Shown here in pieces: positions 1-7,209 of a stretch of DNA of 64,000 nt. Location: NCBI RefSeq assembly GCF_013487865.1, contig NZ_CP047409.1, forward strand, positions 620,001 to 684,000, given 5' to 3'. The stretch comes from Lactobacillus johnsonii. Lineage in GTDB: Bacteria > Bacillota > Bacilli > Lactobacillales > Lactobacillaceae. Below the pieces are notes generated by a model. The model made no database searches. It had not been told where the DNA came from and was given only the letters and a program-made list of their open reading frames with translations. Numbering within the stretch: the first letter of the stretch is position 1; the number at the start of each line of letters is the position of its first letter. The position numbers and the translations under genes are program-made.

Positions 1-664
1 AATGAGTATTAAAACCGGAAAAATTGAAGGTTTTGAAGTTGATTTAGCAAATGCTTTAACTAAGGAAATACTAGGAAAAAATGCTAAGGCAAACTTTGTA
101 CAAACTACTGCAAAAACAAAAATTCCACTTTTGAAAAATGGAAATATTGATGCAGTTTTAGCGGCAATGACGATTACGCCAGAACGCAAAAAGCAAATTG
201 ATTTTAGCGATCCATATTTTTATGCTGGACAATCACTTCTTGTAAAAGATGATTCAACAATCAAGAGCATTAAAGATATGAATGGTAAAACTGCATTAGC
301 TGTAAAAGGTACAACAGCAGTTGCCAATGTTAAAAAATTTGCACCTAAGGCTAAAGTATTAGAATTTGATGATTATGGTCAAGCATTTACTGCGCTTAAA
401 GCCGGTCAAGGTCAAGCCATGACTACTGATAATGGTTTGCTTGCCGGAATTGCAACAGAAAACAAGGTCTATAAACTTGTAGGGGGCACCTATACTAAGG
501 AACCCTATGGAATTGCTGTCAATAAAGGACAAACACAAATGAAAAATGCAATTAATCGTGCACTAGTAAAATTAAAAAAAGATGGGACGTATGATGCCTT
601 GGTAAAGAAGTGGTTTAGCGGTATTCCGGGCTTTAATATTAAAGAGGCCGAAGGTGAAAAGTAA
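1..664 (+). CDS. amino-acid ABC transporter substrate-binding protein (5' end outside window)
   Basis: This is the C-terminal part of an extracellular solute-binding protein of the polar amino-acid (glutamine/glutamate/aspartate) ABC family. The reading frame is already open at base 1, so the signal peptide and lipobox lie upstream. The visible 220 residues are nearly the same as the matching part of the protein at 1859-2683: both have GFEVDLA, ITP(E/D)RKKQ, GKTALAVKGTTAV and IPGFNIKE. In this family these segments form the two-lobed ligand-binding fold. It is probably the last gene of a preceding transporter operon, because a T-box leader begins soon after its stop. The precise ligand is not known. 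Confidence 0.85.
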   Translation, partial: MSIKTGKIEGFEVDLANALTKEILGKNAKANFVQTTAKTKIPLLKNGNIDAVLAAMTITPERKKQIDFSDPYFYAGQSLLVKDDSTIKSIKDMNGKTALAVKGTTAVANVKKFAPKAKVLEFDDYGQAFTALKAGQGQAMTTDNGLLAGIATENKVYKLVGGTYTKEPYGIAVNKGQTQMKNAINRALVKLKKDGTYDALVKKWFSGIPGFNIKEAEGEK

Positions 665-719
665 AATTTTTACTTGCCTTTTTTGAAAAAATATTATTAA
701 ATGTAATCAACATTTAAAT

Positions 720-1000
720 TTAAAAAGCGATAAAAAGAAAAGTAGGTAATCTATTTCTTTTAGTGAGTTAACGGTAGTGGAAAAGTTAGCAGACCCTGGA
801 TTATTGAAAGACACTTTTATAATGCTGCTGGCCGAAATCTTTTAAGAGAGTAAGTTTAGCCGTAAGCGGTACGTTATCTAGCCGCTGGAGCATGGTTGTG
901 CTCTAGTCAAGTTGGTCTTTAATTAGACAATTTAGGTGGTACCGCGGAAAAAAGCCTTTCGTCCTGAGTAATTTAGGAGCGAAGGGCTTTTTTTCTTTGC
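720..1000 (+). promoter_or_regulatory. T-box riboswitch leader, probable Asp specifier
   Basis: This leader controls the downstream ABC operon. The conserved T-box segment AGGTGGTACCGCGG is at 934-947 and is followed at once by a U-tailed terminator hairpin. Upstream, AGTGA at 762-766 and GGTAGTG at 773-779 resemble conserved Stem I parts. The best specifier candidate is GAC (Asp) at 810-812, in the context GAAA-GAC-A-CTTTT, which matches the usual 'specifier, A, closing helix' arrangement. Uncharged tRNA binding would stabilise the antiterminator and turn the operon on. The T-box call is secure. The amino-acid assignment is an inference and needs a folded model. Confidence 0.88.
951..996 (+). 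terminator. T-box intrinsic terminator
   Basis: AAAGCCTTTCG pairs with CGAAGGGCTTT and is followed by a T run. The helix competes with the T-box antiterminator just upstream. It is the regulatory attenuator of the glutamine-type ABC operon, not the end of the previous gene. Confidence 0.85.
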
Positions 1001-1107
1001 TCCAATCAGGAAATAAAGGGGTATGCAACAGATATAACTACAGAAGTTAATTTTAAGAAGTTTTAGAGTAGAATGGAAAAGTGAGTAAAAAAGAGAGGGG
1101 AAGCACA

Positions 1108-1857
1108 ATGGCTGCAATTATTGATTTTAAGCATGTAAATAAGTACTATGGTAAGTTCCATGCTTTAAAGGATATTAATTTGAGTATTGAAGAGGGTCAA
1201 GTTGTTTCAATTATCGGCCCGTCTGGTTCTGGTAAGAGTACTTTGATTCGTACAATGAATGGATTAGAGCGAATTAATTCTGGTACTTTGATGGTTACTG
1301 GCTATGATTTGGCAGATAAGCATACGGATTTAAATAAAATTCGTAAAAATGTGGGAATGGTTTTCCAACATTTTAACTTATACGACAACCACACTGTGCT
1401 TGAAAATATAACTTTAGCTCCTAAGATTGTTTTGCATAGACCAGATAAGGAAAATAATGATATTGCCATGGATCTTCTAAAAAAAGTTGGTCTTGAAGAA
1501 AAGGCAAATATGTATCCAAGACAATTGTCTGGTGGACAAAAGCAACGTGTTGCAATTGCTCGTTCATTAGCTATGAGACCAAAGGCAATTTTGTTTGATG
1601 AACCAACTAGTGCTCTTGATCCAGAAATGATTCAAGATGTGTTAGATGTTATGAAATACGTAGCAGATCAAGGAATTACAATGGTTGTTGTAACTCACGA
1701 AATGGGATTTGCTCGTGAAGTTGGGGACAGATTAATTTTCTTTGATCAAGGTAGAATTTTAGAGGATGAAAAACCAGAAGAATTCTTTGCACATCCTAAG
1801 ACTGAACGTGCACGTCAATTTTTAAGTAAGGTTATTACTGAAAAGCTAGGTGGCTAA
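1108..1857 (+). CDS. glnQ: polar amino-acid ABC transporter ATP-binding protein
   Basis: ATPase of the importer encoded with the next three genes; it powers uptake of a polar amino acid. It has 249 residues. Walker [10 protein letters not shown] is at 37-45, the Q-loop at VGMVFQ, the signature LSGGQ at 140-144 and Walker B ILFDEP at 161-166, all intact. I chose ATG 1108 because GAGGGG sits just upstream; the open frame runs back to GTG 1081 without a better ribosome site. It is the first gene after the T-box, so its transcription should respond to tRNA charging. The next gene starts two bases after the stop. Confidence 0.93.
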   Translation: MAAIIDFKHVNKYYGKFHALKDINLSIEEGQVVSIIGPSGSGKSTLIRTMNGLERINSGTLMVTGYDLADKHTDLNKIRKNVGMVFQHFNLYDNHTVLENITLAPKIVLHRPDKENNDIAMDLLKKVGLEEKANMYPRQLSGGQKQRVAIARSLAMRPKAILFDEPTSALDPEMIQDVLDVMKYVADQGITMVVVTHEMGFAREVGDRLIFFDQGRILEDEKPEEFFAHPKTERARQFLSKVITEKLGG

Positions 1858-1858
1858 A

Positions 1859-2683
1859 ATGAAAAAATCAACTAAGATTTTTATTTTGCCTCTGGTACTA
1901 GCTTTATTAGTTACTTTGACCGGCTGTGCCAAGAAGCAGAAATCAAGTAATGTTTATGATCAGGTTAAAGAGAGTAAGACAATTACTTGGGGAGTTAAGG
2001 CTGATACTCGTTTATTTGGTTTAATGAGTATTAAAACTGGAAAAATCGAAGGCTTTGAAGTTGATTTAGCAAAGGCCTTAACTAAGCAAATGTTGGGCAA
2101 AGACGCAAAAGCTGAATTTGTACAAACAACTCCCAAAACAAGAATACCGTTATTAAAAAATGGAAATATTGATGCAATTTTAGCAACAATGACTATTACG
2201 CCTGATCGAAAAAAACAAGTAACTTTTAGTGAACCATATTTTACTGCTGGACAATCACTACTTGTAAAAGATGATTCTTCAATCAAAAATGTTAGAGACT
2301 TGAATGGTAAAACTGCCTTAGCTGTTAAAGGAACAACAGCAGTTGATAATGTTAAGAAGTTTGCGCCTAAAGCAAAAGTTTTGGAATATGATGATTATGG
2401 TCAAGCATTTACTGCATTAAAAGCTGGTCAAGGACAAGCAATGACTACCGATAACGGATTACTTGCCGGTATTGCTAGTGAAAATAAAGGTTATAAATTA
2501 GTAGGGGGAACTTACACAAGTGAACCTTACGGTATTGCGGTAGAAAAAGGTCAAACTGATTTTGCTGATCATATTAATAAGGCACTAAATGAATTAAAGA
2601 AAAATGGAACGTATCATCGTCTATTAGTTAAATGGTTTGACGGTATTCCAGGATTTAATATTAAGGAGGTTGAAAATTCGTGA
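1859..2683 (+). CDS. glnH: polar amino-acid ABC transporter substrate-binding lipoprotein
   Basis: Binds the amino acid outside the membrane and delivers it to the two permeases. It has 274 residues. The lipoprotein signal runs from MKKSTKIF through a hydrophobic stretch to the lipobox LTGC, with lipidated Cys 23. The body is the type 3 solute-binding fold, with GFEVDLAKALTK and TPDRKKQVTFSEPYF. ATG 1859 has AGGTGG five bases upstream; an in-frame GTG at 1850 is less likely. It is a close paralog of the truncated protein at the left window edge. The next gene overlaps its stop. The ligand is probably Glu, Gln or Asp; the possible Asp T-box favours an acidic amino acid, but this is inference. 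Confidence 0.92.
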   Translation: MKKSTKIFILPLVLALLVTLTGCAKKQKSSNVYDQVKESKTITWGVKADTRLFGLMSIKTGKIEGFEVDLAKALTKQMLGKDAKAEFVQTTPKTRIPLLKNGNIDAILATMTITPDRKKQVTFSEPYFTAGQSLLVKDDSSIKNVRDLNGKTALAVKGTTAVDNVKKFAPKAKVLEYDDYGQAFTALKAGQGQAMTTDNGLLAGIASENKGYKLVGGTYTSEPYGIAVEKGQTDFADHINKALNELKKNGTYHRLLVKWFDGIPGFNIKEVENS

Positions 2684-3318
2684 TAGGAATTTTAACAAAT
2701 CATTGGTCTGAATTCTTATCAGGCTTTTGGAACACAATTTTATGTAGTGTAATTGCCCTATTCTTTAGTTTGATCCTTGGGGTAGGTTTTGCTTTGTTAG
2801 AAGTTGCACCAAATAAGTTTGGTAGAGCAGTAGCACATGTCTACATTGAAATTTTCCGTAACATTCCTTTGTTAGTTATTACAATGATCTTTTATCTGGT
2901 TGTACCTCAAATTTGGTTCAAGGTATCTGGATTTGCAGCAGGTACAATTGGATTAACATTATATACTTCAGCATTTATTGCAGAAACAGTTAGAGCGGGA
3001 ATTAACTCAGTTGGTGATGGTCAAATGGAAGGTGCCCGCTCAAATGGGATGACTTATACGCAAGCTATGCGGTATGTTATCTTGCCACAAGCTTTAAAGA
3101 TTGTCATTCCGCCATTAGGTAACCAGTTCATTAACTTAATTAAGAACTCATCTGTTTTAGCCTTTGTAGCAGGTTTTGATTTGATGTATCAAGCAGACGT
3201 AATTGCATTCTCATCATTTGAAACAATCAATACTTATGTTGTTGTAGGGTTATTTTACTTAGTATTGACCCTACCATTAAGTTACTACATGCGTCACTTA
3301 GAAAAGAAATTAGCCTAG
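2680..3318 (+). CDS. glnM: polar amino-acid ABC transporter permease
   Basis: One of two inner-membrane permeases of the T-box-controlled importer; 212 residues with about five transmembrane helices. The EAA loop reads GARSNGMTYTQAMRYVILPQA, where the ATPase docks. The start is GTG 2680, overlapping the stop of the lipoprotein gene, with AAGGAGGT at 2662-2669; the overlap suggests translational coupling. The second permease follows after 13 bases and shares the same EAA-loop wording, so the pair probably forms a heterodimeric channel. The symbol is by family role and is not certain. Confidence 0.88.
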   Translation: MIGILTNHWSEFLSGFWNTILCSVIALFFSLILGVGFALLEVAPNKFGRAVAHVYIEIFRNIPLLVITMIFYLVVPQIWFKVSGFAAGTIGLTLYTSAFIAETVRAGINSVGDGQMEGARSNGMTYTQAMRYVILPQALKIVIPPLGNQFINLIKNSSVLAFVAGFDLMYQADVIAFSSFETINTYVVVGLFYLVLTLPLSYYMRHLEKKLA

Positions 3319-3331
3319 GAAGGAGAAAAAG

Positions 3332-3982
3332 ATGGAAAACTTTATTCATGCATATTCTTGGATTAACATTCGCTTTCTCTTACAAGGTTTGTGGGTGACC
3401 ATATATGTATCTTTGATCTCAATTGCTTTAAGTTTTGTATTGGGATTAGTATTTGGTTTTATCCGTTATGTGAAAATTAAATATCTTTCAGCAATTGTTG
3501 GATTTGTAATTGATATTATTAGAAATCTGCCACTATTGTTGATTATCTTCTTTACGTATTTTGGATTACCAGAATTAGGGATTATTACCAATCCAACGGT
3601 TGCTTCTATTATTGCCTTGGTAGTATTTGAAGGGGCAATGCTAGCTGAAATTGTGAGAAGTGGGATCGCTGCTGTTGATCCCGGTCAAATGGAAGGTGCC
3701 CGCTCAAACGGTATGACATATATGCAGGCAATGTATCATGTAATCATTCCGCAAGCGCTCAATAAGATGATTCCATCCCTTTTATCACAATTTGTTTCAT
3801 TAGTTAAGGATACGTCTTTAGCAACAATTATTGTTTTGCCGGAATTATTATTCCATGCACAAATTATTTATAGTCAAAATACTACTTACTTGATTCCAAT
3901 GTATGTAATTATTGCGATTATGTACTTCATTGTTTGTTTCTCACTTTCAATGGTCGCTAAGCATTTACAAAGTAAGTATTAA
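3332..3982 (+). CDS. glnP: polar amino-acid ABC transporter permease
   Basis: Second permease of the importer; 216 residues, mostly hydrophobic, with about five membrane helices. The EAA loop is GARSNGMTYMQAMYHVIIPQA. ATG 3332 has AGGAAGGAG nearby. It is the last gene of the operon: a U-tailed hairpin starts nine bases after the stop. Operon order is ATPase, binding protein, permease, permease. Confidence 0.9.
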   Translation: MENFIHAYSWINIRFLLQGLWVTIYVSLISIALSFVLGLVFGFIRYVKIKYLSAIVGFVIDIIRNLPLLLIIFFTYFGLPELGIITNPTVASIIALVVFEGAMLAEIVRSGIAAVDPGQMEGARSNGMTYMQAMYHVIIPQALNKMIPSLLSQFVSLVKDTSLATIIVLPELLFHAQIIYSQNTTYLIPMYVIIAIMYFIVCFSLSMVAKHLQSKY

Positions 3983-3990
3983 AAAATAAA

Positions 3991-4019
3991 CCACATGAAA
4001 AAATTCATGTGGTTTTTAT
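3991..4019 (+). terminator. terminator of the glnQHMP-type operon
   Basis: CCACATGAA pairs with TTCATGTGG, followed by TTTTT. It closes the amino-acid importer operon. Confidence 0.85.
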
Positions 4020-4055
4020 TATGCCGTTTGAGTAGCAATAATTGTATATTTAACC

Positions 4056-4132
4056 GAATTGGTAAAAAAATGAACTGGTTTGGTATTTTTTGTATTTTTA
4101 TTTTAAAGAAAGGAATAAAATACAGGTATAAA
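4056..4132 (+). promoter_or_regulatory. candidate LytTR-type regulated promoter (site A)
   Basis: Two 9-base direct repeats, GAATTGGTA at 4056 and GGTTTGGTA at 4077, start exactly 21 bases apart. A minus-10-like TATAAA lies at 4127-4132. The 14-base string TTTGGTATTTTTTG at 4079-4092 recurs exactly at 11269-11282, upstream of the bacteriocin pheromone gene. Repeats 21 bp apart are the known binding pattern of PlnC/PlnD-type LytTR regulators. The repeat-to-minus-10 distance is 50 bases here and 38-39 at the other three sites, about one helical turn more. Binding is inference. Confidence 0.55.
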
Positions 4133-4167
4133 TATATAAGAAAAAATAAAATGTGAGGAAATTAATT

Positions 4168-4557
4168 ATGAAAAATTGGGGTTTAACAGCCATGTACATT
4201 GTCGTAATGTTACTAGGCTTCTTTGAATTGTATCGTACCTTCAGATTTTATAAGTGGGATAAAAAGGCAAAACAACTTGCAACTGCACCTTATGTAATAT
4301 ACTTTGGAACCTTCATTAGTGCAGTATTGATTATCGTACCAGTCATGTTCTTGTTAGGGGATACGAATCCTTATATTCCACACTTTTTATATGTTATTCT
4401 AGGAATTATTTTAATTATCGTATCACTTTTAATGTACTGGCGTGGACATCAAATGGCTAAAAAGTTGGGCAAGGATGATAGTAATTTAGCCGTTTGGCAA
4501 ATTTATTTAATTAGTACGGTAATTCTATTTAGTGGATTTGTAAATTTCTTTAAGTAA
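4168..4557 (+). CDS. four-helix membrane protein, unknown function
   Basis: I do not recognise this 129-residue protein. It has about four hydrophobic helices (near residues 5-20, 45-65, 72-92 and 110-128) joined by short charged loops such as RFYKWDKKAK and RGHQMAKKLGKDDS. There is no signal peptidase or lipobox site. ATG 4168 has GAGGAAAT upstream; a GTG at 4153 is less likely. It is monocistronic between two terminators. Its promoter resembles those of the bacteriocin locus 7 kb away, which suggests a role in immunity or in processing by the bacteriocin system, but no family evidence supports this. Confidence 0.8.
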   Translation: MKNWGLTAMYIVVMLLGFFELYRTFRFYKWDKKAKQLATAPYVIYFGTFISAVLIIVPVMFLLGDTNPYIPHFLYVILGIILIIVSLLMYWRGHQMAKKLGKDDSNLAVWQIYLISTVILFSGFVNFFK

Positions 4558-4568
4558 ATTATCTAGTA

Positions 4569-4612
4569 AAAAGAGCAACTACACATGAAAATATATGTGA
4601 AGTTGCTCTTTA
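4569..4612. terminator. bidirectional terminator
   Basis: AAAGAGCAACT pairs with AGTTGCTCTTT, with an inner ACACAT/ATATGTG helix. A-rich and T-rich flanks let it serve both the membrane gene on the left and the leftward phosphotrehalase gene on the right. Confidence 0.85.
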
Positions 4613-4616
4613 TTTA

Positions 4617-6275
4617 CTATATTTTAATTGCTAAAGCTTCATATGGCTTTAACTCAAGTGTTGAAGGAAGAGTAACAATCTCTTCATCATAATTTTGAAT
4701 TAAAATTTCACCGTCACGATCTATATATTCCGTAGGAATTTCAACCTTTGTTTCTTTGCCATAGAAGTTAGCAAAGACTAATAATTTTTCGTCAGAGTTA
4801 TCTAAGTAGCGTTCATATGCCATAACCTGGGGATGATCCATCAAAAGAGGCTTAATGTGACCAGCTGAAATTAATTCTTCGCTTTTTCTAAGTTTAATTA
4901 ATTTTTGGTAGAAATTAAATATTTCTCCTTCACGTAATTCCTTTTCACCATTCACCTTGTCTTGGTCAGTTGGCATCAGCCAAGGCTTACTTTCACTAAA
5001 ACCAGCATATTTAGAATTATCCCAATGCATTGGGACTCTTGAATTATCACGAGCTTTTGATTGAACGATTTCAAAAGCTTCTTTTTTATTCATCCCTTTA
5101 GCAATGAGGGCATCATATGCATTTAGTGCTTCAATATCAACATAATCTTTCATCGAAGTATAGTGTGGATCCATCATACCGATTTCTTCACCCATGTAGA
5201 TATAGGGTGTTCCACGCAGTAGGTGAAGAGCGAGAGCTAACATTTCAGCAGATTTGTCATGATATTTACCGGTATCGCCAAACCGATTTAAAGCCCAAGG
5301 CTGGTCATGATTGTTCCAAAATAGAGCTTGCCAACCGCCACCTTGGTCAATTTTGCTGTTCCAAGTAAGCATAATGTCTTTTAATTTTTTGAAGTCAAAA
5401 GACATCTTTGACCACTTTTCTCCATTTTTGTAGTCAACTTTGAGATGGTGGAAAGTAAATACCATTGAGAGTTCATGATCTTGTGGGCGAGTATAAGCAA
5501 TTGAATTTTCAATTGTAGTAGAGGACATTTCTCCAACAGTGACAGACTCTGGATCTTGACCAAAGGACTTAGCGTTTAATTCTTTTAGATATTGCTGCAC
5601 TACTGGAGTATCAGTATAGAGTGATTTTTCTTGGACTGGATCAGTTGAATCAACTAGGACAGTATCTTTTCCTGTTACATTAATTACGTCAAAGCGGAAA
5701 CCGTGAACACCCTTACTGCGCCAAAAGTTTATTACATCAATTAAGGCAGCGCGAACCTCTGGATTGTGCCAGTCAAGATCTGCTTGAGTTGGATCATAAA
5801 GATGGAGGTAGTAATAATCTGTGTCACCAAATTTTGACCAGGCAGGGCCACCAAATTTAGATTGCCAATTGTTAGGCAACTTTCCATCTTTACCTTTTCT
5901 GAGATAGAAGAATTTTTGATATTTTTTATCACCAGCAAGAGCCTTTTTGAACCATTCATGTTCAGTAGAACAGTGGTTTAAGACCATATCAAGCATGACA
6001 TTAACATTTATATCTTTTAGTTTAGCCACTAATTCTTCAAAGTCGGCCATAGTTCCAAAGCGAGGATCAATTTTTTTATAATCAGCGATATCATAGCCGT
6101 TATCATTTTGCGGGGAAACAAAAAATGGATTAAACCAAATAAAGTCTACATTTAGCTTCTTAATATAGTCAATTTTTTGGATAATTCCGCGTAAATCACC
6201 GATACCGTCATTATTTGAGTCATAAAAAGATTTTGGATAAATTTGGTAAATTACTTTATTGCCTAAATTATTCAT
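4617..6275 (-). CDS. treC: alpha,alpha-phosphotrehalase (GH13)
   Basis: Cytoplasmic hydrolase of 552 residues that splits trehalose 6-phosphate into glucose and glucose 6-phosphate. GH13 motifs are present in order: DMVLNH at 96-101, GFRFD ending at the nucleophile Asp 196, VGEM with acid/base Glu 249, and NHDQP at 322-326. GH13 oligo-1,6-glucosidases look alike; the choice of phosphotrehalase rests on the adjacent TreR-type regulator and the divergent PTS gene. ATG 6275 is preceded by AGAAAGG. The gene lies 15 bases after the regulator gene on the same strand, so the two are probably cotranscribed. Confidence 0.9.
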   Translation of the reverse strand: MNNLGNKVIYQIYPKSFYDSNNDGIGDLRGIIQKIDYIKKLNVDFIWFNPFFVSPQNDNGYDIADYKKIDPRFGTMADFEELVAKLKDINVNVMLDMVLNHCSTEHEWFKKALAGDKKYQKFFYLRKGKDGKLPNNWQSKFGGPAWSKFGDTDYYYLHLYDPTQADLDWHNPEVRAALIDVINFWRSKGVHGFRFDVINVTGKDTVLVDSTDPVQEKSLYTDTPVVQQYLKELNAKSFGQDPESVTVGEMSSTTIENSIAYTRPQDHELSMVFTFHHLKVDYKNGEKWSKMSFDFKKLKDIMLTWNSKIDQGGGWQALFWNNHDQPWALNRFGDTGKYHDKSAEMLALALHLLRGTPYIYMGEEIGMMDPHYTSMKDYVDIEALNAYDALIAKGMNKKEAFEIVQSKARDNSRVPMHWDNSKYAGFSESKPWLMPTDQDKVNGEKELREGEIFNFYQKLIKLRKSEELISAGHIKPLLMDHPQVMAYERYLDNSDEKLLVFANFYGKETKVEIPTEYIDRDGEILIQNYDEEIVTLPSTLELKPYEALAIKI

Positions 6276-6290
6276 TGATATAGTACCTTT

Positions 6291-7016
6291 CTAAAACTTA
6301 ATCTTTTTTCTACGAGCAAAATCAACAAATTTGAACTTATCGGGTCTATGATAAGACAAAGTTAATTGAAATTTAGTTGTATTAGCTAAGTAATTACGGC
6401 TTGCAACTAAAACTGCAAGATCATTGTCGAGTTGAAGTAAGTCTTGAATTCTTTTATCAACTTTGCAGACAGAAATTTCTTTTGTTGCGTATGAAATATC
6501 TAATTTTTGTTTATTTTCTAAATAGTCATAGATAGAAGTCTCAGCAGCTTCCTGTGGAAGAGAATTAACTGGAGGGGAGAGTAAATAGTCACAATCCAAT
6601 ACATCTGCCTGCCCATCTATTAAACGTAATCGTTCAAGATGAAAACCGATGCTATTTTCTTCTTCAGGAAAATACTTTATAAATTGCGCTGGTAATTTAT
6701 CTTCTTTTTGTAGAAGTAATACTTTTGTCTCAGCTTTTAATCCTAATTGGTTATTCAATTCCGCAAAACTAGTAATTCCGGAAATTGGAAAAGTATAACG
6801 ATCTAAATTCAATACAATTGAACCTTTTCCTCTAATTTTTTGGATCAGTCCTAGGTCAGTTAAGCTGTTAAGAGCTTTTCGAATTGTCTCACGAGAAGCG
6901 CCATATAAATCCATTAATTGATGTTCACTTGGGAGATAGTCGCCAGGCTTATATTGTTGATGTTTGATTTTATCAACTAAGTCTTGAGCAATTACTCCAA
7001 ATTTAGATTGAGCCAT
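6291..7016 (-). CDS. treR: trehalose operon GntR-family repressor
   Basis: Regulator of 241 residues. The N-terminal winged helix has LPSEHQLMDLYGASRETIRKAL (given here only to show the helix-turn-helix) and the wing KIRGKGSIVL at about 60-70. The C-terminal UTRA-type effector domain would sense trehalose 6-phosphate. The open frame extends to 7193, but ATG 7016 is the start because GGAGGG lies just upstream and the domain begins here. It is transcribed with treC and away from the PTS gene. Matching operators in both promoters imply that it controls itself and the PTS gene. Confidence 0.9.
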   Translation of the reverse strand: MAQSKFGVIAQDLVDKIKHQQYKPGDYLPSEHQLMDLYGASRETIRKALNSLTDLGLIQKIRGKGSIVLNLDRYTFPISGITSFAELNNQLGLKAETKVLLLQKEDKLPAQFIKYFPEEENSIGFHLERLRLIDGQADVLDCDYLLSPPVNSLPQEAAETSIYDYLENKQKLDISYATKEISVCKVDKRIQDLLQLDNDLAVLVASRNYLANTTKFQLTLSYHRPDKFKFVDFARRKKIKF

Positions 7017-7038
7017 AAAAAACCCTCCTTTGTCTTTA

Positions 7039-7066
7039 ATTATATACACTTGATTAGACAAGTAAA
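7039..7066 (-). promoter_or_regulatory. treR-treC promoter with TreR operator in the spacer
   Basis: On the minus strand, TTTACT (7066-7061) and TATAAT (7044-7039) are 16 bases apart. The inverted repeat ACTTG-ATTAGA-CAAGT at 7048-7063 lies across the spacer. It matches the operator in the divergent PTS promoter, so repressor binding should block RNA polymerase directly. Confidence 0.7.
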
Positions 7067-7130
7067 GAAAAACATTTTTAATTATAAAATATTGATTTAA
7101 AAGAAAAGTAAGCTTTTTCATAAAAATATA

Positions 7131-7157
7131 TTGACAACTTGTACAGACAAGTATAAT
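7131..7157 (+). promoter_or_regulatory. PTS trehalose promoter with TreR operator in the spacer
   Basis: TTGACA (7131-7136) and TATAAT (7152-7157) are 15 bases apart. The perfect inverted repeat ACTTGT-ACAG-ACAAGT at 7137-7152 fills the spacer. The second operator of this design lies about 90 bases away in the treR promoter. Confidence 0.78.
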
Positions 7158-7209
7158 ATTAAAATCAAGATAAATGAAAGCGGATACTTTCAAAGGGGAG
7201 AATGAAATT

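Noticed and set aside
665-719. Terminator after the first binding-protein gene
   Set aside because: AT-rich with no convincing hairpin; the only clear terminator is the one that belongs to the T-box.
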